Shown here: piece by piece, positions 13,101 to 24,665 of the stretch
How positions within the stretch are numbered: position 1 is the stretch's first letter
Layout of the letters: each line of letters begins with the position of its first letter
Origin: Brachionus plicatilis
Lineage: Eukaryota > Rotifera > Eurotatoria > Ploima > Brachionidae
Direction: 5' to 3'
Assembly: GCA_010279815.1 (NCBI GenBank)
Contig: QEOQ01000353.1
Span: 14,580 to 78,066 of the forward strand
Length of the DNA: 63,487 nt
Position numbers and translations under genes: made by a program
The notes under the pieces: generated by a model
What the model was told of the DNA's origin: nothing
Database searches by the model: none
The model's input: only the letters and a program-made list of their open reading frames with translations

Positions 13101-16100
13101 TCTTAAAAATCTGACTGAACTGATGTTATTTTACATCAATAGAATTCCCCATTGATAAATTTCTAAAGGAATTTAACGATAAATTAAAATTTATTGTATG
13201 AAATATAAAAAATATCTAAAAAATTGTTAAAATATTATTGTAGTTAAGTATATTTCCTAATATTCCATTAAGCCATTTTTGTTTTCAGCTAGAAATCCAT
13301 TCACTTCTTGTTGAAAATTTTTCTAGATTATGGATAAAATACTAACGTTGCCTTGTGAAATATCATACAGAATTTACAATACAAAAAAATTTATTTTTAT
13401 ACTTTTAGTTCTAATAATCAAGAAATTATTCTGTAAATTTAACAATTTTTGTTATAAGTACTGCGAAAGTCTGCAGAAACCATGAAAATTTAAGCGAAAT
13501 TAAATACCATTTAAAAGTTTAGTAACCAAACAAAAAATTAAATATCAGAGTTTTTGCTAAATTTAGAAGTTGATGAAACAAATTTTAAAAAAAGAAAATT
13601 TTGAATTAAAAAATGACCAAAAGTTTATAATTGTCCAAAATTATTGATCATTAACTAAATGGATTAAACAAAAATATGGAATTTTTGAAAGAATAATATA
13701 ATTGTATTTACCAATAAATAACTCGAGTGTCATCGATTTCTTTTTCTACCATATATCCTTTTAAATCATTTTTTATTCTTGCCCATAAAGCTATTGGCAA
13801 TTTTCTGATAGGTGGTGCATGAAATTCAAAAATATCATATAAAACATCATCATCTAGACTAAGAATGTCTTCTATTTCATTTTCGGATATTCCATTTTTA
13901 AACAAGCTCATGTAAATAATAGCTCTAGAAAAGAGCAATTTACCATGAATTTTTTCAAGATATAAAAATATGTATTGAATACTGCTGTCGATATTTAGAC
14001 ATTGTTTAAATTCATCATCAGGCTCATAAAAGGAAGTCCATTTTGATACAATGTCAAAAATCAACTTGACATACAATGGATAGAGTGTTGCATATTCAAA
14101 AAGTTCGCCAAGTACATATAATTGTTTATTGGTGATCTGACGTCCAATTTTTCCTAACCAATCAAGGACAATTTCTTTGGCCAGATAAGCATCAAGACTA
14201 AATATCTCATTGAAATTTTTTTCATCAATTTTATTTTTTAAATTTTGAAGAATATTTCCATGAGCAGGCAAAGTTGAATATATGATTTTAACGTTTTGGT
14301 TCAGTTTTGTAAAAAGCCAATTTAAATTGTAATAACAAGTGTTCAATTGATCTATTGAGTCTAGAATAATGACAATTTTTCTCATTGGAAATTTTTGGGA
14401 AATAAAATCCAAAAGACTTTCTAACTCATTTTTCGATTCTATCTCGTTTCTTGATTTAAATTCAAATCTTCGAATATTGAATATAATACACAATTGACGC
14501 ATTAATGATTGAAAGGTTTTTATTATATCTGAACTAATCGGTGTTGTTCCAAGAAAACGAAGCAGAACACAATAATTTTCGGGATCTGGAACAATTTTAA
14601 AAATCTATTTTTTATAAAACAAATTAGATTAATTCAAATTTAAAAGTTAATTATACTTCTGATGTTATTTTGGCCAGAATGGCTGTTTTACCACATCCAG
14701 ATTGACCATTCAACACATACGGAATATTGTTGCTTGTATCCAAAAGATATTTTTGAATCTAATAAAAGACATAAAAAATGTTTATAAAGATTATTTATTT
14801 AAACAAATTTTTTTAAATTGAAACTACTTAGAAGAAATTCAACTTTTTAAACTTTTGTGCAATATAATAGCAAAAATGTACTAAGAAATTAACTGTTTTT
14901 GTCTTTTAATTAACTTTAGCCTAATTAATTAGATTTTTTAATGGATTTTTTAAGTCCGTTTAGAATGAACTAATTAGAAAACTGACTAAGATTAATAAAA
15001 AGAAAAAAATTAATTTAATTAATTACTTTTTCTAAAATATCCGCCCTTCCATGAAATTTGCTCACTGTTTCATTACAAAAACAAGCATGATCAATAACTT
15101 CTTGAATTAACTCATGATCTTCATGACTCAAATCGTCAAATTCTTTCTGCTGTTCATAATTAACATCAATCAACTTTTTAACTTGCTCATAAAAAGTCTC
15201 AGCAAATTTTTCAATATATTCTCGATGGGTGTCTAAACTTATTCCACTTTTAGAGTCCCATTTTACTTTAAATTTGAACATGTTTGATTCAGGCAATTTT
15301 GAAGGTATTTTTTTGTATTTCAATTCATCAAGCAAATTCCTCACGTCTTTATCAACACAATTGTTCTTGTCCAATTCAGTAAATCGTTTTGCCATACTCA
15401 CATTTTTTTCAATATTTTCATCTAAATCTTCTATTTCACGTTCAAAATAAAGAACATTTTTATCAACATTTTTTGCTTTTAATATACCATTGAAAATCTC
15501 TTTTTCAGTTACTTAAATATTTAATATTTAAAAATTTAATTATTTAAAAATCTTAAAATAATTAAAAGATATTTACCAGAGACAAAATATCGCTCATGTT
15601 CGACAGGGGTAATCAAATTTTTTTTTAAACAACTCTCAGCTAAAGCTCTAAATAAGTTTCCCAATTTTTTCTCCAATTTGTTCCAGGCTCTGTTCAAAAT
15701 CGTGTCCTTTAAAATAAAATTATATATTTTTTTTAAATTTATTATTAAAACGCTTACATTTTCTTTAAAATTTTGAATTATTTTATCAATATGTTTTAAC
15801 CTATATCTTGCCGGTGTCTCGTTATCATCCAGCTCATAACAAAGCTCAAGCATATTTTCTATTTTAAAATTGATTTTGTTTTCTTCATCCTCAAAATTAA
15901 ATGTTTTATCATAGTCATTTGACGAATTTAGTTCTTTTAGTAAAATTTCATATTCATTAGCTTTGACTCTTGTTGGCAAACTTCTCGAGCCATAACGATG
16001 GCTTAGAAAAGCCTAAAAACAAAATTTAAATATTTTTAGAATTTTTTTTAAATTTTAAATCATTACTATAAAATTAGGTCCAACCGAAGAATTTTGACAA

Positions 16101-16424
16101 TTCTTTATTTCATTTAAACAAACTGTGGTTGTCATGTGTGAAGAAGTTATTTCATTTGAAATTCCCCATCTCATGTCATATATTTGAAAATCTAGTCCAT
16201 AAGATTGTTGACAATATTCACGCAATTTTGGATAAATATTCTTGATTAGAAAGTCTCTTTCAGAATGAGTGTCTTATTTTTTTATTAAACAAATAAAATT
16301 TTTTTCTAAACTTAAATGGTGAAAAGTTACCTGAAAAAGTTGAACTTAAAAATATTTTGATTGTTTTTGATCGTTGATTAATCAAACTTCCAAAATCACC
16401 TCTCAAAATATCAATGTAATTCAT
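7119..16424 (-). CDS. NWD1-like: NACHT and WD-repeat protein, NWD1-like, copy A
   Basis: Eleven exons: 16424-16331, 16272-16067, 16012-15758, 15706-15577, 15511-15027, 14758-14657, 14604-13712, 10718-8832, 8782-7521, 7461-7369 and 7321-7119. They join in frame to 1869 residues. Domain order is DUF4062 (IKIFLSSTFS, RWGIS), a helical linker, a NACHT NTPase with Walker A GQSGCGKTA and Walker B IVIILDSIDQL, a winged-helix-like region, then two beta-propeller-like blocks. The protein ends in CLIQ, a CaaX-type box predicting farnesylation. Intron 8 is only 49 nt; intron 7 is 3.0 kb, against 52 nt in copies B and C. Proteins of this family (NWD1, TEP1, NPHP3) act as STAND-type signalling ATPases; a role here is inferred. 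Exons 3-5 and 9 are nearly identical to copy B or C, while the NACHT core and first propeller differ. Confidence 0.9.
10719..13711 (-). other. Expanded intron 7 of NACHT-WD copy A
   Basis: This 3.0-kb intron corresponds to a 52-nt intron in copies B and C, so about 2.9 kb was gained here or lost in the others. I see no coding region. A 20-bp direct repeat AATCTATCTAGTCTGACATA occurs near 11151-11170 and 12099-12118 and could be the target duplication of an unrecognised insertion of about 930 bp. Confidence 0.6.
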
Positions 16425-17402
16425 TTCTTTATCAGTTTTTATTAATCCAAGTTTTTTTTCTTTAAATGAATAAGATTTTAGATATTTGTTGCTATAGTAA
16501 TATTAAATAATTTATTAAGGAATTTTTTCGTGTATAACAAAATGAGTAATTCTATGAAATTTATTATTGCTATTGAAATTGATACTGCAGGCGACTTTTA
16601 TTTAAAAAAGTTTTAATAGAATAATTTAAGAATTGAAAGAAAAATTCAATTTCTTATCTAGTTTTTTAGGAAGCGGACAATTTTTGAAAATATTTAAATG
16701 AAATGAATGTTCTCAAATTAATTAAAGTATTTATCTTTTAATATAGATATGGCTCTGATAATAATAAGGTTAAAACAATTTTAAGAAAATAAAAATTTAG
16801 ATAAGAAATGGAATCAGCAATTAAATGGCAAAGTAAATTTTTTTATTAAAACATTTTATTTTTCATTTTTGATTAAAATTATTTTTGGCTCAAAAAAAAT
16901 TATAAAATCCTTTAATCTATCAAGATAATGACAATAATTTTATAAATAATAATTAATCAAAATAAAATAAATTAATTATTGAACCGACTAAAATAAGCTG
17001 ACTCTCGTTCGATGTTCTAATCGCATGAAGTAATGTATGACTATTTTTGTGCCAAATTGTCAACCTATATAGTTCCATGCGTTAATTCAACACTAACTCC
17101 ACCATCATACATCACATCATTTTCATTCCTCGACGGGACGATTCCCTTTTGATTGTTGTGCTCATATTATCTACAGAAATGACATTCAATTTTCTAATGT
17201 TGATAAACTAAATACCACAATGGCTATTTTACATTAAGAAAAAATAAGATAATTTTTTATTAAAAAAAAACGAACTCAAAATTTTGTCTTTATGAAAAAA
17301 ATTGTGTTTTTTTTAAATCGTTTTTAATTTATTAGAAAAAAAGTGAAAAATATCTTATCTTTAAATTTAAAACCATTGTGATCTTTGGTTCATATACATC
17401 AG
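16425..17402. other. Upstream region of copy A, no gene seen
   Basis: This AT-rich stretch lies 5' of copy A. A slightly less AT-rich part (about 16985-17215) shows no open frame of note. The promoter of copy A must lie here, but I cannot point to a core element. Confidence 0.5.
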
Positions 17403-17410
17403 AGAACAAT

Positions 17411-17506
17411 CAGAGTTGAACAAAAGTCATGAGAAAAATTCTTAATAAGTCTTGGCTTGTTGGAAAAAATTTAAAAAATATAAGTCATGACTTTTAAACA
17501 ACTCTG
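17411..17506. mobile_element. 96-bp hAT-like MITE (AAGTC family)
   Basis: The element starts CAGAGTTG and ends CAACTCTG. The inverted match continues inward for about 22 bases (AAAAGTCATGA), and the loop holds further AAGTC copies. A perfect 8-bp direct repeat AGAACAAT flanks it (17403-17410, 17507-17514). CAG-type ends plus an 8-bp duplication indicate hAT mobilisation. It is a minimal, non-coding relative of the element at 392-2160. Confidence 0.85.
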
Positions 17507-17514
17507 AGAACAAT

Positions 17515-17756
17515 TTAATTCCCTCTTGGACCTTTGATGGCTATTACAGCTGAATATACTCTTTGCTTCAAAAAGAGATGGTTTTGGACAAAACGCTGGA
17601 TGAATGAGAAGTACAATTATGTCCATCTGTCGCAATTTTTCTATGGTTCTACGAGCTAGATTACTCAATGCTTTTTGAAGTGAAGCATATTTTTATAATA
17701 TGTATTTAAATAAAAGAGATAAATTATTTACATTTTAATTTTTTATTTTATGCTTC
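17515..17756 (-). repeat. Relic repeat, possibly mariner C-terminus, with a second copy at 24.5 kb
   Basis: Positions 17632-17755 match 24541-24665 as a direct repeat of about 125 bp. On the minus strand the segment reads LARRTIEKLRQMDIIVL followed by HPAF, which recalls the conserved C-terminal block of mariner transposases just before the last catalytic residue. The rest is diverged. The mariner reading is tentative. Confidence 0.35.
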
Positions 17757-18080
17757 AATTTTTTTCAATTTCAAGGTTAATCAACAGGCTAGTGCTTATG
17801 CCTCAAGAGACTGATTAACACTTCATTTATTTAAATTCATTAAAAAAATAAATTATTTTAATAAAACAAAAATTCGGCATAAAAATTATTCAATTTATAA
17901 AAAAAAAAAGTAAAGAATTTATTGATTACATTGCAATTTGAAAAAGTTTAAAAACAAGGTATTTAAGTTAAATAATTCAAATTTTGAAAATAAATCTATA
18001 TAAATCAAGTTAATTTTATTAAAAATTGAAAGCTTGAATGTTGAAGTTTTCAACATTGATCTCTTGATCACAAAGTGAGA
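17757..18080 (-). mobile_element. LINE 3' end fragment
   Basis: The sequence CAACAGGCTAGTGCTTATGC and its surroundings match a second LINE 3' end at 52.67 kb. On the minus strand the last codons (CDQEINVENFNIQAF) align with the C-terminus of the ORF in that second copy. It is truncated and non-functional. Confidence 0.55.
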
Positions 18081-18089
18081 ATGGTGAGA

Positions 18090-18345
18090 TAAACAAAACG
18101 GTGAGATAAACGGGAATTTTTGGGAACATCAACCAGCGGACTGTATTCAGAACGAAGAGAATGCCATACTTGAATCTGAAGAAGATTCGGATAAAAAACT
18201 TGAACAAGCTCCAACATCATCTAAAAGACACAAGCCGAATGATGCAGCTTTATCAATAGAGATTATTTGTAAAACTTGTAATACTCCAATGAAGAAAAAG
18301 AGGTTTTTATTGCCCAAATGGTTGTTCTAAGAAAAAAAATTAAAT
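18090..18345 (+). pseudogene. C-terminal zinc-ribbon relic, frameshifted
   Basis: The plus strand reads an acidic/basic linker (ILESEEDSDKKLEQ, KRHKPNDAALSIEI), then CKTCNTPMKKK. After a one-base shift it gives FYCPNGCSKKKN and a stop, so a CxxC...CxxxC zinc-binding tail is visible across a frameshift. It resembles the tail relics at 4662-5486 and 5000-5150. The parent transposase is unknown. Confidence 0.4.
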
Positions 18346-18541
18346 TTTTTGTTTTTTTTTTTACTTAAAATATTTTTTTTTATTGAGTAAATGGTAAAAT
18401 TAATTTTTTTTGGTATTCTTACTATTGATGTTTATTTTAAATAAAAAAATTAACACAAAATTAATGTTATTATTTTTTTATTTATTTTTGGGTTTTTTAT
18501 TATTTCTGTGGAATTTTAACTAAAAATATTCTGCACAAATA
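18346..18541. other. AT-rich spacer
   Basis: Only A/T-rich low-complexity sequence is seen up to the TA that borders the next transposon. Confidence 0.4.
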
Positions 18542-18803
18542 CAGTATGTATAGAAAATTTAGAACATTTAAATTTTTTTATGCAAGGTTTGTTTCTTAAA
18601 AGCCGTGCTGCTAAATAAAAAAATAAAAAGATATTTTTTTTTTGATATTTATTTAAAAAAAAAAAAATTTAATCGGAAAAATGCAAAAACTAGGATAGAA
18701 AAAAAAAATCTAAGTAAAAAAACCGCAAAAAAAAAGGAGTGAAATTTTTTAACAAAAAAAATGTCTACAAAATTTAGAACATTTATTTTTTAACATTTAA
18801 AAT

Positions 18804-20614
18804 GGGTCCTACTAAAATACTGACCCCCATTTATTTTGCAAAACAAAAATATTTTTTAAAGTTTTAATATATCATTTAGTTTTAATTTTTCTCTATTTTT
18901 TGAAAATTAAACTAGTTTGTCTCCAAAATTTTTATTTTTTATTATTATTATTATTTATTTGTTTTTTCTGTTCGAGCATACGCTCCTTCAGATAAAAAAA
19001 AAAATAAATAAAATAAAATAAGATAAAATAAAATAATTAAAACAGTTTAAAAACTTTTAAATTTTAAATAAGTTATTTTTCATTTATGAATGAAAGGATG
19101 AGATACAAAAATAATAAAAGAGCTGGGAGAAAAAAGAAAAAAAACAAAAAAAAAATACAAAAAATATAGATAAGATCTTAAGAGTCAGAAAATTTTTGTA
19201 TAATTAGGTAGCAGCTACATAGAGGAGTGGGATTCGTAATAAATCTAGAATCGAAGCCTCTTTGATACTCCGAAACAAGTCTTTTAGTCAATGAAACTGA
19301 ATAATCAAGAGCATTACGAAGGTAATTTTCTAAGAGATTGCTTAATCTGTGGTCAATAAAGTTTTGTGAAAATCGAATATTTTTATACTTTTAAAAACCT
19401 GACCCCCTACTGACCCCCAATTTTTTACGACTGACCCCTTACTGACCCCCATTTTCTTGAAGAGAATTTAACTAGCTTTCTAAAATTGCGCCTAGTTTTT
19501 CTCCAGGAAGTATAGTTTTTGAGATATTTTGATTATAATAAAAGACCTTAGTTATTCTGAAATCGGATTTTAAAATTTTTAATACGATATACCATTAGAT
19601 CAAGAATTTCCTAAGCTTTTTGATTTTTATGTTTGTTTTCTTAAATTCAATTTTATTTTTAGCGAAAAAACTATAATCTACTTTTAAAGAAACCTGACCC
19701 CCAATTTTATACGACTGACCCCCAAATGACCCCCATTTTTCTTGAAAAGAATTTAACGAGCTTTCTAAAAATGTGACTAGTTTTTCTCCGGGATGTATAG
19801 TTTTCGAGAATTTCAAAAGATTTCATAATAATTGAGAAAAATTCAATTTTTAATTGTAATATTTGATATTTTTTGTTTTATCAATTTAGTTTTAAGATTT
19901 TTTAATAAAAATTACAATTAATTTTATTAGCAATTAATTCAATAAAAAAATAAAGTCTATGTCTTAAATTTTTAATAACGTAAAAATATGATAAACTTAA
20001 ATGAGGCGAAATTTTTTATTTTTTTTTTTTGCAATATTTTGCCTCTTTTTTCTGATTTTCGTAAAAGTAAAGTACGTTTCTTTTTAATTTAATTTGATCT
20101 TTTGGTGGTTGAATCATTTTTAAAAATTTTAGAAATTTTAAAAAATTTAAAACTAAAATAAATTTTATTTATAAATGCGAATGGGAAACAACTTGGCTCT
20201 TTTTTCCACTTGCAAATGCCCTTAGTTTATGGAATGGTATATCGTATTAAAACTTTTAATTCCTATTTCAAAATAACTAAGGTCTTTTATTATAATCAAA
20301 ATATCTCAAAAACTATACATCCTGGACTAAAACTGGGCACATTTTTGAAAAGCTCGTTAAATTCTCTTCAAAAAAATGGGTGTCAGTCGTAAAAAAATTG
20401 GGGGTCAGTAGGGGGTCAGGTTTTTAAAAGTATAAAAATATTCGATTTTCACAAAAAATAAAGATTTTGAAGACAAACTAGTTTAATTTTCAAAAAATAG
20501 AGAAAAATTCAAACTAAATGAAACATTAAAACTTTTAAAAATATTTTTGCTTTGCAAAATAAATGGGGGTCAGAAAATTTATATAAATTGGGGGTCAGTA
20601 TTTTAGTAGGACCC
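18804..20614. mobile_element. 1.8-kb DNA transposon with CTGACCCCC arrays, 8-bp TSD
   Basis: Inverted ends begin GGGTCCTACTAAAATACTGA and stay similar for more than 100 bp. A perfect 8-bp repeat TTTAAAAT flanks it (18796-18803, 20615-20622). CTGACCCCC/GGGGGTCAG motifs recur many times inside both ends and in an internal copy (19390-19460, 19690-19735, 20380-20420, 20560-20600). No transposase is visible. A LINE 3' end is inserted in its left arm. Confidence 0.8.
18937..19375 (-). mobile_element. LINE 3' end inside the CTGACCCCC element
   Basis: On the minus strand the last coding segment reads LLENYLRNALDYSVSLT, then SRFITNPTPLCSCYL and a stop, typical of a LINE ORF2 C-terminus. It is followed by 3' UTR and a long TAAA-type tail (about 18940-19040). 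The right arm of the host element shows the uninterrupted sequence, which confirms an insertion. Confidence 0.6.
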
Positions 20615-20629
20615 TTTAAAATGCCCACC

Positions 20630-21640
20630 TTTAGCTTTAATACACTCAGCAACACGTTTTGGCAAAGATTCAATCATGTTTATTACTACTTCACAAGGAA
20701 CTTTCAACCATTCATCAAAAAGAACGCTTTCTAAATGCTCTACTGACCGAATTTTTGTATTGACCATTTTGGGATTAATATATGACCATAGATTCTCTAT
20801 TGGATTGAGATCAGGTGATCTTGGGCACCAGGGGAGAACTGTTATTTGTTTTTATTGAAACCAATCTCGAACGGAATGAGCAGTATGTGCACTAGCGCCA
20901 TCCTGCTGAAAAATCCAGTCTTGACTCTGATCAAAAAATATCTCGGCTGATGGTAATAAGTTATTTTCCAGAGTGTCCATGTGAACAAATTGATTAATTC
21001 TGCCTGTATACAAGGAGCAGCATCCAGTACCTTTATAATTAATTCCTCCCCAAATACCAACCGAACCTCCACCATTTTGTAAATTTGGTAAACAAAACTT
21101 GGGGTGATACTTTTCGTTTGCAAAACGTTTTACAAAAAAATTAATTAATACTTCGAAATTAGACTCGTCACTAAAAACAACTTTTGATTAGTCATTAACA
21201 GTCCATCTTTGTCGTTCTTTGCACCATTTGAACCTTTTCGATCGATCCAATACAGACAAAAGAGGTTTTTTTATTACAGTATACGACTGTATTTTTTTGT
21301 TTAATAGAACATTTCTTACAGTGTCTTTACTAACAGTAACATTTGGAAATTTAGAACTAAAATCAGAGGCTAGCTGTTTATAGCTTGTTGTAGGATTGAT
21401 TCTGACCTTTCTAAAAATGTACGACTCATCTCGACTGGTAAGCTTTCGGGGTCTACAAGACCTTAGTAATTCTTTGACCACGGATGTCTTCTCATAATTG
21501 CGCTTTGTTGTAATCACACATTTTCTTGAACTCCTAGATCAGCTATTTCTTGTTGAGATTTGGTATTATCCTTCAATAGACCAATTGCTTGCCACCTTTG
21601 AGCCTCAGATACTTTTTTTTGCCCATTTTAATGGAAGAAA
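20630..21640 (-). pseudogene. Tc1-like transposase, decayed
   Basis: Minus-strand frames carry an N-terminal helix-turn-helix (SEAQRWQAIGLL, QQEIADLGVQENV), a second DNA-binding half (RPRKLTSRDESYIFRKV, SYKQLASDF) and part of the catalytic domain (RSKRFKWCKERQRWTVND, VVFSDESNFEV). Several frameshifts and stops separate them (start codon out of frame, stop after ENV, stop after VND, shifts near 21120 and 20850). This is the body of the element at 18542-24455 and is inactive. Confidence 0.75.
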
Positions 21641-21894
21641 CGCCAAAATGGTACAACTCAATAAAATGACCGATTTTAAAATCCAAAAATAATAAATAAA
21701 AAAAAAGGTGTGGTAAAATTTTAGGATAAAATAATTGTTCTAAACTTTGAGGACTATTTTTTTTTTGTTCAATTTTATCTGTTTTTTTTTAAATGGGTTC
21801 TGGAGTGTCCAGAAATTTTTTTTGAACAATCTATATATCAAAAGAAAGCTAATAAAAGTATCTTTTAAGATGGTATAGTTAACATTATATGTAA

Positions 21895-24369
21895 CGGGTG
21901 TTCAAAAAAGGTCCGCCCGATTTTTGAATAAAAAAAAAATAGAGTTCTATTTTTTCAAATTTTCTAACATTTTACACACTTGTTCAAAATTTTATCCTGT
22001 TTACGAATATGAAAGTCTTTTTTTTCAAAAAATGAGACATCTACCTGATTGGTCAGCGTTCTTGACCACTACTAATGACCAAAATAATCCTCCAAATTTT
22101 TTTTTTCAAATATACATGTTTTATATATTTTCTGAATCCATATTTAATGGTGATTAAAATGAGCTATTGATCGCTTTAATGTGATAAACGGTTAAAAAAA
22201 TATAAATAAAAATCTAATAAATACTAGGATTGTCCAAAAATATGAAAAAAATGAATTTTTTGGATTTATTAAGCTTTGCTTTTGAACAGAATCATTTGGT
22301 TGTCTGATAATTTACATTTATATAAAACTTTCAATCATCTATCTAAATAATACCCGAATATGAAAAAAAGTGTTCACCATGAGTCTAAATCTATTGTCTA
22401 TTTAAAACATACACTTTTGTCTATATGAAAGGATTAAGTGTAAAATTTTTTCTTAGTTTTTTTTTGAAGTACCAGCTTTCTATATATCATTTTGAAGCAG
22501 GGAGAAAATGCTTTAATTTAATATGCAATACTTGATAGCTGCACTCTTTATTTATCAAAAAAAATTCTTTAAACTTGAAAATAATCGAAAAAATGGGAAA
22601 ACATATATCCGATGAAGTTCGGCAAATAGTTATCGATTCGTTTAAACAGGGAAAAAGTACCAAAAATATCCTTGAAATAATTGGTGGTTCTGTTTCCAAG
22701 CGAACTGTTAACGAATGGATACAAGTTTTTCGGGAGAGTGGAAAAATGAAACAAAGCTTTTCGACTGGACGACCTCGAACAGCTAATAATCATATTAATA
22801 AAAAAAAAGTTAAGCGTCTTTTTAATTCTTATTCGGGTCGACAAATAAGCAAGAAGCTCGACTTATCTCTGGGTTCTGTGGTAAATATTCGTAAAGATTT
22901 AAATTTGAAGGTTAGCTTAATTTAATTGTCTCTTAATTTATCTTATTTTTTACAAAATTTATGATAATAAGACCTACAAGAAGAGAAAAGTCCCTCTTTT
23001 AAAACCTGATCACATTAAAAAGAGGTATATATTTGCACAATGGTGGCGAAAAAATAAAAAAATCGAATTTAAAAATCACCCCTTTATGTTTTCAGACGAG
23101 AAAATTTTTACAGTAGACGGTGGTCTAAATAAGCAGAACCATAGGGTTTATGCTTATTCACGTGAAGAGGCGGACAAAAAAGGAGGTAATGAATTGAAAA
23201 CTTAGATTGTTTAAAATAAAAAATTAAACTACCTTTTAAAAGGTCTTTATGGAGTTAAGAATCCATTGTCAGTTATGGTCTGGATCGGACTAACAGAAAA
23301 TGGAGCAACAAAACCATATTTCGTTGAAAAAGGTTTATGAAGAGAAAATTATGTTTTTAAATAATTTTAATTTCTAAAATTCAAATCTATTTATGCCAAA
23401 AAATAAATTCTGTTTATTACAGAAAAAGAATTTTACCTTTTGCCAAAAGGAATGGGAATCGATTGTTTGGCACAACAAAATGGGTTTTTCAACAAGACTC
23501 CGCACACAGCACGAATAAGTCAACAATGGTGTGAAAACAACTTCTTCAAATTCCTTTCAAAAAACAACTGGACTCCAAAAAATTCTCTAGATTCTTTTAG
23601 TAGACGAGTAGCTATGGTCAAAAAAGTTAAAAGAAACTATTGTCATAAATAAACTTTATAAATAAAAATCATTTAAAAATGAATTGTTTTTTTTTTTGAA
23701 TTTTTTGATAAATAAAGAGTGCAGCTATCAAGTATTGCATATTAAATTAAAGCATTTTCTCCCTGCTTCAAAATGATATATAGAAAGCTGGTACTTCAAA
23801 AAAAAACTAAGAAAAAATTTTACACTTAATCCTTTCATATAGACAAAAGTGTATGTTTTAAATAGACAATAGATTTAGACTCATGGTGAACACTTTTTTT
23901 CATATTCGGGTATTATTTAGATAGATGATTGAAAGTTTTATATAAATGTAAATTATCAGACAACCAAATGATTCTGTTCAAAAGCAAAGCTTAATAAATC
24001 CAAAAAATTCATTTTTTTCATATTTTTGGACAATCCTAGTATTTATTAGATTTTTATTTATATTTTTTTAACCGTTTATCACATTAAAGCGATCAATAGC
24101 TCATTTTAATCACCATTAAATATGGATTCAGAAAATATATAAAACATGTATATTTGAAAAAAAAAATTTGGAGGATTATTTTGGTCATTAGTAGTGGTCA
24201 AGAACGCTGACCAATCAGGTAGATGTCTCATTTTTTGAAAAAAAAGACTTTCATATTCGTAAACAGGATAAAATTTTGAACAAGTGTGTAAAATGTTAGA
24301 AAATTTGAAAAAATAGAACTCTATTTTTTTTTTATTCAAAAATCGGGCGGACCTTTTTTGAACACCCGT
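21895..24369. mobile_element. Tc1/mariner-type element with inverted repeats of about 670 bp
   Basis: The ends ACGGGTGTTCAAAAAAGGTC are bordered by TA on each side (21893-21894, 24370-24371). The inverted identity continues almost without change for about 670 bp (21895-22565 against 23700-24369), far longer than the usual Tc1 end. The near identity of the arms suggests a recent insertion or arm homogenisation. A spliced transposase gene lies between the arms. Confidence 0.9.
22593..23652 (+). pseudogene. Tc1/mariner-type transposase with three introns, catalytic site damaged
   Basis: Four exons joined by GT-AG introns (22593-22910, 22972-23185, 23243-23332, 23423-23652) give a continuous frame. 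The N-terminus is a paired-type helix-turn-helix (ISDEVRQIVIDSFKQGKST, GGSVSKRTVNEWI), with an AT-hook-like GRPRT. The first catalytic Asp is in FSDEKIFTVDGG. The second should be in a QQDG block, but the sequence reads QQNG, an Asp-to-Asn change. The third acidic block is not recognisable (WTPKNSLDSF). The protein is probably inactive unless the element is moved in trans. Confidence 0.75.
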
Positions 24370-24457
24370 TAAATATATTATAATTTTAGATTTTTACTCC
24401 TTAAAATTTTTTTAAAATTTTTTTTAGTAATGTTCTTAACTTTCTAGACATACTGTA

Positions 24458-24665
24458 TTAAGAGTCTTTATTAATCTTGAATAAAAAAACTCAAATTTTT
24501 TTTCACCACATTTCGATTTGGCCATCGGTTCTATTAGATTATCCGTCGCAATTTTTCCATGGTTCTACGAGCTAGATTACTCAATACTTTTTGAAGTGAA
24601 GCATTTTTTATAATAACTATTTTAATAGAAGAGATAAATTATTTACATTTTAATTTTTTATTTTA
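24458..24665 (-). repeat. LINE and mariner-like relics flanking the Tc1 element
   Basis: Positions 24458-24535 match the LINE ORF segment at 52.92-53.00 kb (minus-strand reading with SRLI, KKFE and IEPMAKSK). Positions 24541-24665 repeat 17632-17755. Both are short relics. Confidence 0.5.

Larger units (their letters stand above)
18542..24455. mobile_element. Old Tc1-like transposon carrying two nested elements
   Basis: Inverted ends CAGTATGTATAGAAAATTT (left) and, on the other strand, CAGTATGTCTAGAAAGTT (right) are bordered by TA on both sides (18540-18541, 24456-24457), the target of Tc1/mariner elements. Its transposase relic lies at 20630-21640 on the minus strand. Two younger elements have inserted: 18804-20614 and 21895-24369. 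Removing both leaves about 1.6 kb, a normal Tc1 length. Confidence 0.75.

Noticed and set aside
10719..13711. Hidden gene in the expanded intron of copy A.
   Set aside because: Open frames are short, low in complexity and without recognisable motifs on either strand.
20842..21123. Independent minus-strand gene of about 90 residues.
   Set aside because: It is an out-of-frame portion of the decayed Tc1-like transposase; the family motifs fall in the neighbouring frames.
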